The translations under genes were made by a program, and so were the position numbers. The notes under the pieces are model-generated. The model did no database searches, was not told the DNA's origin, and saw only the letters and a list, made by a program, of their open reading frames with translations. Positions 25,014 to 34,664 of a stretch of DNA of 64,000 nt are shown here, in pieces. Location of the stretch: contig CAVXYW010000002.1 of NCBI GenBank assembly GCA_963766295.1, positions 310,001 to 374,000 of the forward strand, read 5' to 3'. This DNA comes from JBBDRJ01 sp963766295 (GTDB lineage: Bacteria > Actinomycetota > JAICYB01). Numbering within the stretch: position 1 is the stretch's first letter; each line of letters starts with the position of its first letter.

Positions 25014-27082
25014 TGGACGCGACCGTTGCGATCCCTCTGCACTTCACACTCGAGACTCTGGGGTTGGCCGCGGCCGGTTTGGTCCTGGCCTGGTCCTTCA
25101 GGCGTGACGCGTGGCCGGTTGCGCTCGGCGCGCTCACGTTTGGAATCGGACAAGCGCTGCACGCCGGCGCCTTCTTGTCCGGTGAAGACGACGTCGCACT
25201 GATCATCTTTCGGCTGGTTGGCATCACGCTTTTGGCGATCGCCATTCCGAATGCGCCGGACCGCGAGATGTTCATCGGCGGACTGGGCGGGCTGTTCATC
25301 GCGACCATCTGGGGCTCGATCGCCGGGGGAACCGTCGACGACCTCATCGTTGGGCCGCACGTTTTCGGCGGAGCGGCGTCCGTTTTGCTTGCAGTCTGGG
25401 CGTGGCGCGCGACCCGTCCCTCGGTCAGGCAACGAGTGCTCAACGCTTTCATCGTCGTTCTTGCGATCGCCATCGTTGTTGCCGGCGGAGCTGTGGCGCG
25501 TGTCGCCGCTCTGGACAAGCGAAATCAGGAGCTCGACGGTCTCGCGCCCGCCGCCGCCGGGCTTCGGCGTGAGATGGAGCAGGCTGCTGCCGATCTCACG
25601 CGGCGGGCCGCGGCCGCGTCGCCCGTGAGCGCGGGAGTCGTCCTCGATCCGGGAGCCGAGCCGCCACCCTTACAACCGGGCTCGGCTGAGATCGGCGTCC
25701 TTTTCGACCGTTCAGCGAAACCGGTCAGAACATTCGAAGGTGGGGTTCGGCTGGACGTAGCGACGCTCTCGTCATCGACGGCGGTCGTTGGCGCTCTGAG
25801 TGGAGCATCGTCGAGTGCCTACTCATTGCGAGGCACGGGGCTGGAGATCGTCGGCGCTGCTCCGGTATTTCGTCCCGGTACGACGGGAACACCGGCCGAC
25901 GTGATCGGAGCTGTCGCGTTGGTAACCCAGCGCAGCGTGAACAGGATCGAGGAGGCCGCCGATCTCTACGACCCGGATATCGAGGTTGCGCTGATCGACG
26001 AAACGAGCCAGGCCGCGAGTGATGAGGCGCTGAACAATCTCATGCTTCCCACATCGCCGGGAGGCGAGATCGCGTCCTTTAGATCAGTCGACACTCCGGA
26101 AGGCGACTGGCCAGCATCGCCGATAAGGCTTTCGGTCGACGGGCCGGTGTTGGTTCTTGCCGTCCCGGGAGCCGAGGTCGTGGACGCCACAACGGGACTG
26201 ATGCGCGCACTTCTCATCGCGATCCTTCTGTCGACGGTGCTCGCCATCGTCGTCGCGTTGTGGCTGAGCGCGCGCATCGCGCGTCCGATGCTTGATCTTG
26301 CCGACGAAGGAGAGCGGCTCAAAGCGGACTTCCTGGCCAGCGTGTCGCACGAATTGCGGACGCCCCTTACTCCCATCCGCGGTTATACGGAGATGTTGCG
26401 CAAGGGACGCGTTCCCGCGCGTCGCGCAACCGGCTATCTGGATGAGATCGGTCAAGCGGCGCAGCGGTTGGAGCGCATCGTCACGCTCCTCATCGACGTT
26501 GCGGCGATGGAAGCCGGGCGTTTCAGGATCGAGTCGGACGACCATCCGGTCGGCGAACTGCTTCGTCCCGCCGTCGACCGATGGTCGGAGAGATCGAGGA
26601 AGCACCGAGTTGTTGCGTCAATACCCCGGCCGGAACCACGCGTGCGTGCCGACGGCGAGATGGTTGGTCGCGCGCTGGACGAGCTCATCGACAACGCCAT
26701 CAAGTTCTCGCCGGAAGGCAGTGAGGTATCGGTCCGCGCCCGCCGCACCCGGTCGGGCGTCGAGATATCGGTCACCGACACCGGTCCGGGGATCGACACC
26801 GACCGACGGGAGGCGCTTACCCAGGCCTTCGCGCAGGCGTCGTCTGGTGATGAGAGGACATTCGGCGGTCTTGGTCTCGGCCTCGCGTTCGTGAACGGTG
26901 TTCTGGGGGTTCACGGGACCCGTTTGGTGCTCAGGGACTCACGCGAAGGCGGGACGGCCTGCTCGTTCACGCTTCCGGCCGGTAGTGTTGCTCGTGTGAA
27001 GGTCAACGCAAGGCGCAAGGCTCAGCGACGAAAACCGGCTTCCTCACGCGCCAAGACGACTTCTAGGTCGAGGAAGTCGTGA
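25013..27082 (+). CDS. Membrane sensor histidine kinase (orphan)
   Basis: 689 residues from ATG 25013. About six N-terminal transmembrane helices (1-165), a coiled/variable extracytoplasmic sensor region (about 170-395), another helix (about 398-422, ALLIAILLSTVLAIVVALWL), then the kinase core. H-box FLASVSHELRTPLTP with phospho-acceptor His446, N-box ELIDNAIKFSPEG, G1 DTGPGI, G2 FGGLGLGLAF. A Lys/Arg-rich tail ends the protein. No response regulator gene is adjacent, so its partner is elsewhere. Sandwiched by overlaps between the PDZ-Lon protease and UPF0182, suggesting an envelope-stress module. Confidence 0.88.
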   Translation: MDATVAIPLHFTLETLGLAAAGLVLAWSFRRDAWPVALGALTFGIGQALHAGAFLSGEDDVALIIFRLVGITLLAIAIPNAPDREMFIGGLGGLFIATIWGSIAGGTVDDLIVGPHVFGGAASVLLAVWAWRATRPSVRQRVLNAFIVVLAIAIVVAGGAVARVAALDKRNQELDGLAPAAAGLRREMEQAAADLTRRAAAASPVSAGVVLDPGAEPPPLQPGSAEIGVLFDRSAKPVRTFEGGVRLDVATLSSSTAVVGALSGASSSAYSLRGTGLEIVGAAPVFRPGTTGTPADVIGAVALVTQRSVNRIEEAADLYDPDIEVALIDETSQAASDEALNNLMLPTSPGGEIASFRSVDTPEGDWPASPIRLSVDGPVLVLAVPGAEVVDATTGLMRALLIAILLSTVLAIVVALWLSARIARPMLDLADEGERLKADFLASVSHELRTPLTPIRGYTEMLRKGRVPARRATGYLDEIGQAAQRLERIVTLLIDVAAMEAGRFRIESDDHPVGELLRPAVDRWSERSRKHRVVASIPRPEPRVRADGEMVGRALDELIDNAIKFSPEGSEVSVRARRTRSGVEISVTDTGPGIDTDRREALTQAFAQASSGDERTFGGLGLGLAFVNGVLGVHGTRLVLRDSREGGTACSFTLPAGSVARVKVNARRKAQRRKPASSRAKTTSRSRKS

Positions 27083-29886
27083 GTAGTCGTCCACCGGGCA
27101 GAAGGATCCAGCGGCGCTGGTTCGTGATCGCGGGGATCGTGATCGTGTTGTTCATCTCGATCAGCTCGATCGTCCGCTTCTACACCGACCTGCTCTGGTT
27201 CGACGAGCTGGGATTCACCGCGATCTTCTGGAAGATCATTCGCACTCGAGTGACCGTCGGTTTGATCGGAGGTCTGGGTGCGGCTCTGCTTGTCTTCGCC
27301 AGCCTCGAAGTAGCTCGGCGTGCGGCGCCACGCCATCGCTTCGTCACTCCCGGCACCGACGTGGCCGAGCAGTACAGGTCGGCGTTCAGACCCTACGCAC
27401 GCCTCGCCAACATCGGGCTCGCGTTGATCGTCGGTTTCTTCACAGGGATATCCACTTCGGGCACGTGGGAGCGGATCTTGCTGTACATGAACTCGAAGCC
27501 GTTCGGGGTCAGAGCTCCTGCCCCGTTCGGACGAGACGCATCCTTCTACGTCTTCGGCATACCGTTCCAGAGGTCGATCTTGTCGGTTCTGTTCGGAATC
27601 ATCGTCGTCTCCTTGCTGCTGGCCGTAGTTGCGCACCTGCTGCACGGGTCGATCCAGCCCGAGCAGAACCGCATCCGAGTGGCTTCCGTCGTGAAGGTCC
27701 ATGTCTCCGTCCTGCTCGGGATCCTCGCGGTCCTGAAGGCCTGGGCGTACCGGCTCGACTTCTACGACCTTGTGTTCTCCGACCGCGGTGTCGTTAACGG
27801 AGCTTCGTATACGGACGTGAATGCGCAGCGTCCGGCTCTTCAGCTGTTGTTCTGGATCGCGATCATCACCGCCGTGATCTTCTTCGTGAACGTCTTCCGA
27901 TTCCGAGGCTGGCTCCTTCCCGGCGCGGCCATCGGTCTGTGGGCGTTCTCGTCCATCGCGCTCGGCGCCGTCTACCCGGCCATCGTCCAACGGTTCCAGG
28001 TCGCCCCGAACGAACCCGATCGTGAGGCGCCGTTCATCGATCGAAATATCGACGCGACTAAACGGGCCTTCGAGCTCGAAGGGATCAAGGTCAGCGATTT
28101 CAGTCCGGATGACCGGCTGACCGAGGAGGATGTAGAGGCCAACCGCGGCACGATCGACAACGTTCGCGTTTGGGATCCCGACGTGTTGCATCCCACGTAT
28201 CAACGTCGACAGGCAGTGCGCACGTACTACGAGTTCGACGATGTCGACATAGACCGCTACAAGCTGGACGGCCGATTGCGCCAGGTCATGCTCGCTCCGC
28301 GCGAAGTGGACCCCGCCAAGCTCGAGCCGGGCGCTCAGAACTGGGCGAACACGCGTCTGACGTACACGCACGGCTACGGGTTGGTGGCCAACACATCCAA
28401 CTCCGTAACGAGTGAAGGCCTGCCGAATTTCCTCGTTCGCGACCTTCCGCCGAAGGGGACGGAAGCGCTGAATCCGGACAAGCAACCTCGCACCTACTAC
28501 GGCCAGGTTCCGGAGGACGGGAGCTATGCCGTCGTCAAGACCAAGCGCAACGAGATCGACTATCCGCGCGGTGAAGACTTCGTTACCTCTAAGTATTCGG
28601 GCGACGGCGGAATCCCGATGTCGAACGTCCTGCGTCGCGCGGCGTTCGCCCTTAGATTCGCCGATACGGATCTGCTGATCTCGAGCTTCATCACACCCGA
28701 GTCGCGCGTGATGATGCGCCGCGACATCCTCGAACGTGTCCGTGCCGCCGCTCCCTTCCTGAAATACGACAGCGATCCATACACCGTCGTCGTCGATGGC
28801 CGAATGCATTGGATAGTCGACGCTTACACGACGACCGACCGCTATCCGTACGCGGAACGGGTCAATCTCGCCGAAGTCGTCGACGGCGCCAGCGGCAACA
28901 TCAACTACATGCGCAACTCCGTAAAAGTAGTGATCGACGCTTACAACGGAACGACGAAGTTCTATCTATTCGATCCGTCCGATCCCCTCGCCTCGACATA
29001 TCAGGCTGCGTTCCCGGATCTCTTCGAGCCGGCAAGTGAGATCCCGGACGGGATCCGTGATCACCTGCGGTATCCGGAGGACCTCTTCACGGTGCAGGCC
29101 TATCAGTACCGGCTGTACCACATGAACGATCCGCAACAGTTCTACGCCCGCGAGGACGCGTGGGACATCCCGGTCGATCCCGTCCGGTCCACCGGGCAGA
29201 TCACCCAGGCGATGGATCCGTACTACGTCGTCATGAAGCTGCCGGGAGAGGACACCGAGGAGTTCGTCCTGATGCTCCCGTTCACTCCCCGGGGACGTCC
29301 GACACTCAACGGCTGGATCGCCGCCCGCATGGATGGGGAGCATTACGGCGAGATAGTGGAGCTCTCATTCCCACGAACGGCGGAGATCGACGCGCCGCGC
29401 AACGTGTCGGCGCGCATCAATCAGAACTCCGAGATCTCTGAGCAGTTCACTCTGTGGGACCGCGCCGGTTCACGTGTCCGCCACGGCCCCATATTCGTGA
29501 TCCCGATCGAGCAGTCGCTCATGTACGTGCAGCCGATCTATCTGGAGTCGGGCGACACAGAAACGGCGCTTCCCGAGCTTCGCAAGGTGATCGTCGTGCT
29601 GGGTGATCAGATCGGATTCGAATCGACGCTTACGGCGTCGCTGCAGGCCGCCATCGCCGGCCGAGGTCCGGTGGCCGACGAAACGGACGGTGCACGGCCG
29701 CCCACCGAAGAAGAACCTGCTGAACCGGAGCCGTCCGGAGATGTCGCTTCGTTGTTGTCGGAGGCCGTCGATCACTTCGAGCGAGCCGAAGCCGCGCTGC
29801 GCGAAGGCGACCTGGCCACCTACCAACGCGAGAACCAAGCCGGGCGGCGGGCCGTCGAGCGCGCGCAACAGCAGTCCGGCAACTAG
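27079..29886 (+). CDS. UPF0182 family integral membrane protein
   Basis: A 935-residue protein of the large UPF0182 (COG1615) family. About seven transmembrane helices in the first 300 residues (for example WFVIAGIVIVLFISISSIV at 15-33) are followed by a large soluble domain (about 310-870), probably extracytoplasmic, with family motifs such as YTHGYGLVA and RDLPPKG. A charged C-terminal helix (about 885-935) follows an acidic linker. Function is unknown. The GTG start overlaps the kinase stop by 4 bases; nitroreductase follows 5 bases later, so this is one operon from the PDZ-Lon gene. Confidence 0.92.
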   Translation: MSSRPPGRRIQRRWFVIAGIVIVLFISISSIVRFYTDLLWFDELGFTAIFWKIIRTRVTVGLIGGLGAALLVFASLEVARRAAPRHRFVTPGTDVAEQYRSAFRPYARLANIGLALIVGFFTGISTSGTWERILLYMNSKPFGVRAPAPFGRDASFYVFGIPFQRSILSVLFGIIVVSLLLAVVAHLLHGSIQPEQNRIRVASVVKVHVSVLLGILAVLKAWAYRLDFYDLVFSDRGVVNGASYTDVNAQRPALQLLFWIAIITAVIFFVNVFRFRGWLLPGAAIGLWAFSSIALGAVYPAIVQRFQVAPNEPDREAPFIDRNIDATKRAFELEGIKVSDFSPDDRLTEEDVEANRGTIDNVRVWDPDVLHPTYQRRQAVRTYYEFDDVDIDRYKLDGRLRQVMLAPREVDPAKLEPGAQNWANTRLTYTHGYGLVANTSNSVTSEGLPNFLVRDLPPKGTEALNPDKQPRTYYGQVPEDGSYAVVKTKRNEIDYPRGEDFVTSKYSGDGGIPMSNVLRRAAFALRFADTDLLISSFITPESRVMMRRDILERVRAAAPFLKYDSDPYTVVVDGRMHWIVDAYTTTDRYPYAERVNLAEVVDGASGNINYMRNSVKVVIDAYNGTTKFYLFDPSDPLASTYQAAFPDLFEPASEIPDGIRDHLRYPEDLFTVQAYQYRLYHMNDPQQFYAREDAWDIPVDPVRSTGQITQAMDPYYVVMKLPGEDTEEFVLMLPFTPRGRPTLNGWIAARMDGEHYGEIVELSFPRTAEIDAPRNVSARINQNSEISEQFTLWDRAGSRVRHGPIFVIPIEQSLMYVQPIYLESGDTETALPELRKVIVVLGDQIGFESTLTASLQAAIAGRGPVADETDGARPPTEEEPAEPEPSGDVASLLSEAVDHFERAEAALREGDLATYQRENQAGRRAVERAQQQSGN

Positions 29887-29891
29887 AAGAC

Positions 29892-30452
29892 TTGGACGCG
29901 CTCGAAGCGATAAGGACGCGCACGATGCGTCCCAAGGTCGGGGTCGAGATGCCCGATCGCTCGGACATCGAGGAGTTGTTGGAGCTTGCCGTTCGGGCGC
30001 CGAACCATCACCTGACCGAGCCGTGGAGGTTCTACGTCCTCGCGGGAGCCGAGCGCCAACGGCTGGCCAAAGCTATCGCGCAGTCGGCCGTCGACGGCGG
30101 AGCCGAACCCGAAGCCGCCAGGGCGGACGCGACAAAGAAGGTGGAGCGAGCTCCGGTGATCGTGGTTTTCACGCGGGTTCCGTCCTCCAATGAGGAAGCG
30201 GTTCAGAGCGAGGACTTCGCCTCCGTGGCCATGGCCATCGAGAACTTCCTCATCGGCGCCCACGCCAAGGGGCTCGGAGCGATGCTCCGTACGGGCCCGG
30301 CCGCCTACCGTCCGGCGATCCGGGATGAGCTTTCACTGGGCGACGACGAAGAGGTCGTCGGGTTCGTCTACATGGGATATCCGGAAGGCAACCGGGCGCC
30401 GACGCCGCGCCGTCCGGCAGCCGAGCTGACCACTTGGCTCGGCTTGGAGTGA
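29892..30452 (+). CDS. Nitroreductase family flavoprotein
   Basis: 186 residues, FMN-dependent nitroreductase fold. Seen: the N-terminal phosphate-contact stretch AIRTRTMRPKV, the substrate-side motif RAPNHHLTEPWRFYVL (family 'aPSa.N.QPwrf'), and the C-terminal GAMLRTGPAAY and GFVYMGYPEG. TTG start at 29892, 5 bases after UPF0182. Members reduce nitro groups, quinones or flavins with NAD(P)H; the native substrate is unknown. Confidence 0.85.
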   Translation: MDALEAIRTRTMRPKVGVEMPDRSDIEELLELAVRAPNHHLTEPWRFYVLAGAERQRLAKAIAQSAVDGGAEPEAARADATKKVERAPVIVVFTRVPSSNEEAVQSEDFASVAMAIENFLIGAHAKGLGAMLRTGPAAYRPAIRDELSLGDDEEVVGFVYMGYPEGNRAPTPRRPAAELTTWLGLE

Positions 30453-30568
30453 CGGAAAGCAGCCGGACGCGGTTAGAATCCCCCGGTTCCCTTGTGGGCT
30501 ATGACGTGGGAGCACTTCTCCGGGGCTGAAGCAGCTAGTCCCTCGAAAATTGACTAGGAGGATCACCG

Positions 30569-32827
30569 GTGCCTGAAGCAAGACGCCTGAACATCGACCT
30601 TTCGAACTTCGACATCACATCTCTCTGGGTGATCCTCGGACTGTCCGTGGTGGCGCTTTTGTTTGCCGCATACCTGGTTCGCCAGGTGCTCAGCGCGGAC
30701 CAGGGCACACCGCGTATGCAAGAGATCGCGAAAGCGATCCAGGAAGGCGCTTCCGCTTACCTCGGGCGCCAATTCAGAACGCTGATCGTGTTCGTTGGCG
30801 TGCTGACCTTTGTCCTTTTGGGTCTTCCCGCTCCCGACTGGCAGATCCGTATAGCGCGGTCCGTCGCGTTCGTCGTGGGAGCCGGGTTCTCGGCACTTAC
30901 TGGATACGTCGGTATGTCATTGGCGGTGCGCGCGAACGTCCGAACGGCGGCCGCAGCGCGAACCAGCCGCCGTAAGGCTATGGAGATAGCGTTCCGGTCG
31001 GGCGGTGTGGCCGGAATGTTCACGGTGGGCCTCGGCTTGCTCGGCGCCACCGCGATCTTCCTCGGCTACAAGGGCGGTGCGCCGCAGGTTCTCGTCGGCT
31101 TCGGATTCGGTGGTGCGTTGCTCGCCATGTTCATGCGAGTCGGTGGCGGGATCTTCACCAAGGCGGCCGACGTCGGCGCCGACCTCGTCGGCAAAATCGA
31201 GGCGGGGATCCCCGAGGACGACCCGCGCAACGCCGCGGTTATCGCCGACAACGTCGGCGATAACGTCGGCGACTGTGCGGGTATGGCCGCCGACCTCTTC
31301 GAGTCCTACGAAGTAACGCTCGTCGCTGCGATGATCCTCGGCTTCTTCGCCTTCGGCGGAGAAGCCAATCCCCGCGGTGCGGCGCTTGGAGTCATGTTCC
31401 CACTCTTTGTAAGGGCGATCGGTGTCATCACTTCGATCGTCGGGATCATGGCGGTCCGTCCTCGTGGCGAGAACGAGGATGGGATGAAGGCCATCAATCG
31501 CGGGTTCTTCATCTCGGCGGTCCTGTCCGCCGCCGGTGTTTTCGTGGTGGCGCAGCTTTACATGGACGATCTAAGGGTCGCGTGGGCCGTTGTTTTCGGA
31601 TTGATTCTCGCTTCGGTGATCCAAGTGCTCACAGAGCACTTCACGTCAACGAAACGCAAGCCCGTAAAGGACATCGCTGCAGCTACGCAAACAGGACCGG
31701 CAACAACAATATTGGCCGGCTTCGCCTCGGGGCTTGAATCGACGGTGTACTCCATCCTCGTTATCGGTGGAGCAATAACCGCTGCCTTCCTGCTTGGGAA
31801 CGGCGACATCGAGTTCGCGCTCTACGCGATCGCGCTCACCGGTATGGGGATGCTCACGACTGTCGGCGTGATCGTATCGATGGACACTTTCGGACCGATC
31901 GCCGACAACGCACAGGGTATCGGCCAGATGTCCGGCGGTCTCGGGGCCGAGGGCGACGAGTCGATCGAGCACCTCGACGCTGTCGGCAACACAACGAAGG
32001 CAATCACCAAGGGAATGGCCATCGCTACGGCCGTCATCGCGGCGACCTCGCTTTTCGGCACGTTCCGTGACACGGTCGCCGAACTCACGCAGAAGGCCTT
32101 CAGCGTCGCGATCGACGACCCGTTGATCTTGGTTGGACTGCTTATCGGGGGTTCGGTGCCGTTCATGTTCTCCTCGTTGACTATCCGAGCCGTCGAGCGC
32201 GCCGCGTCTCGCGTGGTGATGGAAGTTAGGCGCCAATTCCGAGACCACCCGGGGATCATGGCGGGGACTGAGAAGCCCGAGTACGGACGCGTCGTCGACA
32301 TCGTCACCCGCGACTCTTTGCGAGAGCTGGTTACGCCGGGGCTCATGGCCGTTCTGACCCCTGTCGCCGTCGGCTTCGGGCTCGGTGTGGCGCCGCTGGG
32401 TGCATTTCTCGGTGGCGTGATCGTGACCGGTCAGCTGCTCGCGGTTCTGCTAAGTAACGCCGGCGGTGCCTGGGACAACGCGAAGAAGCTCATCGAAGAA
32501 GGTGCATACGGAGGCAAGGGATCTGAAGCTCACAAGGCCGGAGTCATCGGCGACACCGTGGGCGACCCCTTCAAGGACACGGCAGGCCCTTCATTGAACC
32601 CCCTCATCAAGGTCATGAACCTCGTGGCCCTGCTGATCGTGGTCCAGGTCGTCGGTTACGGAGACAACACGACCGTTCGAGCAGTCGTGGGCGGCGCAGC
32701 CACGGCCGGGATCGTTCTCGCCATCGCGATCTCCAAGCGAAGGCGCGGAGAAGAGATGACTGCACCGGCTGTCGGTGCGGCGGCGCCGGCTGCTGCGCCA
32801 CCCCAACCCCGCGAGCCGGTTAGTTAG
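30569..32827 (+). CDS. hppA: Membrane-bound H+-translocating pyrophosphatase, K+-independent type
   Basis: A 752-residue, roughly 16-helix pump that couples PPi hydrolysis to proton export. Seen: the PPi-binding signature around DVGADLVGKIEAGIPEDDPRN, DNVGDNVGDCAGMAADLFESY, GPIADNAQGI, and the C-terminal KAGVIGDTVGDPFKDTAGPSLNPLIK. The cation-type marker GNTTKA has Lys (K477), the hallmark of K+-independent enzymes; K+-dependent ones have Ala. GTG start at 30569, preceded by GACTAGGAGG. The Ala/Pro-rich tail (about 735-752) is an extension. Stops convergently, overlapping hemQ by 4 bases. Confidence 0.95.
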   Translation: MPEARRLNIDLSNFDITSLWVILGLSVVALLFAAYLVRQVLSADQGTPRMQEIAKAIQEGASAYLGRQFRTLIVFVGVLTFVLLGLPAPDWQIRIARSVAFVVGAGFSALTGYVGMSLAVRANVRTAAAARTSRRKAMEIAFRSGGVAGMFTVGLGLLGATAIFLGYKGGAPQVLVGFGFGGALLAMFMRVGGGIFTKAADVGADLVGKIEAGIPEDDPRNAAVIADNVGDNVGDCAGMAADLFESYEVTLVAAMILGFFAFGGEANPRGAALGVMFPLFVRAIGVITSIVGIMAVRPRGENEDGMKAINRGFFISAVLSAAGVFVVAQLYMDDLRVAWAVVFGLILASVIQVLTEHFTSTKRKPVKDIAAATQTGPATTILAGFASGLESTVYSILVIGGAITAAFLLGNGDIEFALYAIALTGMGMLTTVGVIVSMDTFGPIADNAQGIGQMSGGLGAEGDESIEHLDAVGNTTKAITKGMAIATAVIAATSLFGTFRDTVAELTQKAFSVAIDDPLILVGLLIGGSVPFMFSSLTIRAVERAASRVVMEVRRQFRDHPGIMAGTEKPEYGRVVDIVTRDSLRELVTPGLMAVLTPVAVGFGLGVAPLGAFLGGVIVTGQLLAVLLSNAGGAWDNAKKLIEEGAYGGKGSEAHKAGVIGDTVGDPFKDTAGPSLNPLIKVMNLVALLIVVQVVGYGDNTTVRAVVGGAATAGIVLAIAISKRRRGEEMTAPAVGAAAPAAAPPQPREPVS

Positions 32828-33498
32828 GCCAGCCGCTCCAGAGCGTCGCCCAGTTCTCGTCGGATTCCGACGACGAATGGCACGTCCAGCTTCGTGTAGC
32901 GCCGCGCCTCTGCTTCGCGCAGCCGGCGGATGCAGTCGACGATCTTCGTGAGGTCGTCGGCCTCGAAGGCCAGGATCCATTCCCAGTCGCCGAGCCCGAA
33001 AGCACTCGTCGTGTTGGGAAGCACCTCGGGGAACTCGCGTCCCATCTGCCCGTGCTCGCGCAGCAACTTGGAGCGCTCGTCCGACGGCAACAGATACCAA
33101 TCCTCCGTGCGCACGAAGGGGTACACCGACAAGTAGTGCCGCGGCGACTCACCGCGCAGGAAGGCCGGCAAGTGATCAGGGTTGAACTCGGCCGGACGAA
33201 CAACACCGAGGAACGTGTGCGTCAGGTCCATACGGCGACCGAGCTGCGTTCGACGAACCTCAGTGAGTAAGTCCTGAACGTCGTCGGCGCTATCGGCCAC
33301 CCACCAGAACATTAGGTCGGCGTCGGGCCGAAACCCGGTCGACGAGTACACACCGCGCACGCTGACTCGGTCTTTGAAGTCGTTGAAGATCGATGTGAGC
33401 TCGTCCGTTTGCGTTGCGAAGAACGGAGCGCCCATCTTGCGAAGCTCGGGCGTGCGCCCGAATACCGGGTAGTACGCATAAACGACGTCGCTTGTCAT
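32824..33498 (-). CDS. hemQ: Coproheme decarboxylase (HemQ, chlorite dismutase family)
   Basis: 224 residues. Converts iron-coproporphyrin III to heme b with H2O2 in the coproporphyrin-dependent pathway of Gram-positive bacteria. Seen: two ferredoxin-like halves, VYAYYPVFGRT, SVRGVYSSTGFRPDADLMFWWV, the block LSVYPFVRTEDWYLLP that holds the reactive Tyr, LREHGQMGREF with the proximal-side His, and AFGLGDWEWILAFEAD. No Arg typical of true chlorite dismutases was identified. It follows the LLM oxidoreductase gene by 13 bases on the same strand. Confidence 0.92.
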   Translation of the reverse strand: MTSDVVYAYYPVFGRTPELRKMGAPFFATQTDELTSIFNDFKDRVSVRGVYSSTGFRPDADLMFWWVADSADDVQDLLTEVRRTQLGRRMDLTHTFLGVVRPAEFNPDHLPAFLRGESPRHYLSVYPFVRTEDWYLLPSDERSKLLREHGQMGREFPEVLPNTTSAFGLGDWEWILAFEADDLTKIVDCIRRLREAEARRYTKLDVPFVVGIRRELGDALERLA

Positions 33499-33511
33499 GG
33501 CTCCAGGCTAC

Positions 33512-34615
33512 TCAGCGAAACCGCGGGATGACGTCGCGGCCCATCAGCTCGATGGTCTGCATCACTTGTTCATGGCCGATCTTGTACGGGTTCACCAGGC
33601 AGAGGAGAAGGTCGACACCCGCTTCCTCATAGCGCTCGCAAAGTTTCGCGCAGTCGTCCGGCGTGCCCAGAACACATGCTCCGGAGTCGGCGAGGTAATC
33701 GAGCGATAGCAGGTCGAGCAGTCCTTGGTCGTCCGTCTTCTTCATGTCGGCTGCATAGGCGTAGTTGCCGAGCTCCTGGGAGCGCTCGGCCATCATTTCG
33801 GCGACAGTGCCGATCAATCTCGCGCCGTGCTTCGGGTACCACTCGAAGGATTCGCGCGCCGTCAACCACGCTTCCTCGCGAGTCGGCGCGCACACCGTCA
33901 TCGTGAACGTGGCGGCCGAGTCGTTGACGAACGCGCCGATCGGTTTCTCGCAGCCCTTAACGGACTCGCGATAGATCTCGATCTTTTTCGCGACTTCTTC
34001 CGGCGGCACGCCGACCGCGAACGAGCAGAGCCCGAGCCCCAGCGCGCCCACCTGGCGGTGTCCGTCCTCACTGGACGTCGCTCCGTAAAGAGGCGGGTGC
34101 GGCTTCTGCAAAGGCTTGGGGAGCACGCGCCGCTTCGGCATCGACCAGTACTTGCCTTCGAACGAATACTCGTCGTTCGTCCAGCATCCGACGACGTGAC
34201 CGATGGCTTCCTGCCACATCTCTCTGGTTTCGCGCGGGTCGATGCCGAACCCTTCGAGCTCGGGACGCGTGGAAGATCGTCCCGTTCCGAAATCGACGCG
34301 ACCGTTGGAGATCAGGTCGAGAACGGCCACCGATTCGGCCGTGCGCACCGGGTGGTTGTACGGCTTGGGCATCAGCCGTACTCCGTAACCCAGCCGGATA
34401 CGCTCGGTCTTGGCGGCGATCGCCCCGTACAAGATCTCCGGGTTCGAGCAGTGCGAATACTCCTCGAGGAAGTGGTGCTCGACGGTCCAGATCGCGTCCC
34501 ATCCGCACTTCTCGGCGAAGACGGCCTGCTCGATGGTGTTGTGGTAGGCGAGTCGCTCGGAATCGGGCCCCCAGGGCCGGGCGACGGGGATCTCGTAGAA
34601 GAGCGAGAAGCGCAT
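33512..34615 (-). CDS. LLM class flavin/F420-dependent oxidoreductase
   Basis: 367 residues from ATG 34615, bacterial luciferase-like TIM-barrel fold. Seen: MRFSLFYEIPVARPWG, AIWTVEHHFLEEYSHCSNP (typical of the luciferase-like alkanal and F420 group), LGYGVRLMPKPYNHPVRTAESVAVLD and GRVDFGTGRSSTR. Cofactor (FMN with a reductase or F420) and substrate cannot be decided from sequence. It lies upstream of hemQ in the same direction. The divergent SDR gene starts 49 bases away. A longer frame upstream exists, but the family N-terminus begins here. Confidence 0.85.
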   Translation of the reverse strand: MRFSLFYEIPVARPWGPDSERLAYHNTIEQAVFAEKCGWDAIWTVEHHFLEEYSHCSNPEILYGAIAAKTERIRLGYGVRLMPKPYNHPVRTAESVAVLDLISNGRVDFGTGRSSTRPELEGFGIDPRETREMWQEAIGHVVGCWTNDEYSFEGKYWSMPKRRVLPKPLQKPHPPLYGATSSEDGHRQVGALGLGLCSFAVGVPPEEVAKKIEIYRESVKGCEKPIGAFVNDSAATFTMTVCAPTREEAWLTARESFEWYPKHGARLIGTVAEMMAERSQELGNYAYAADMKKTDDQGLLDLLSLDYLADSGACVLGTPDDCAKLCERYEEAGVDLLLCLVNPYKIGHEQVMQTIELMGRDVIPRFR

Positions 34616-34664
34616 GTGTGATTCCCTATCAGGCCCGGACGTCGACAAGCAAAGGGGAGCACGG

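Noticed and set aside
27022..28809. 595-codon open frame on the minus strand opposite UPF0182
   Set aside because: It is antisense to a well-conserved gene, has no recognisable domain and has the composition of a mirror of high-GC coding sequence.
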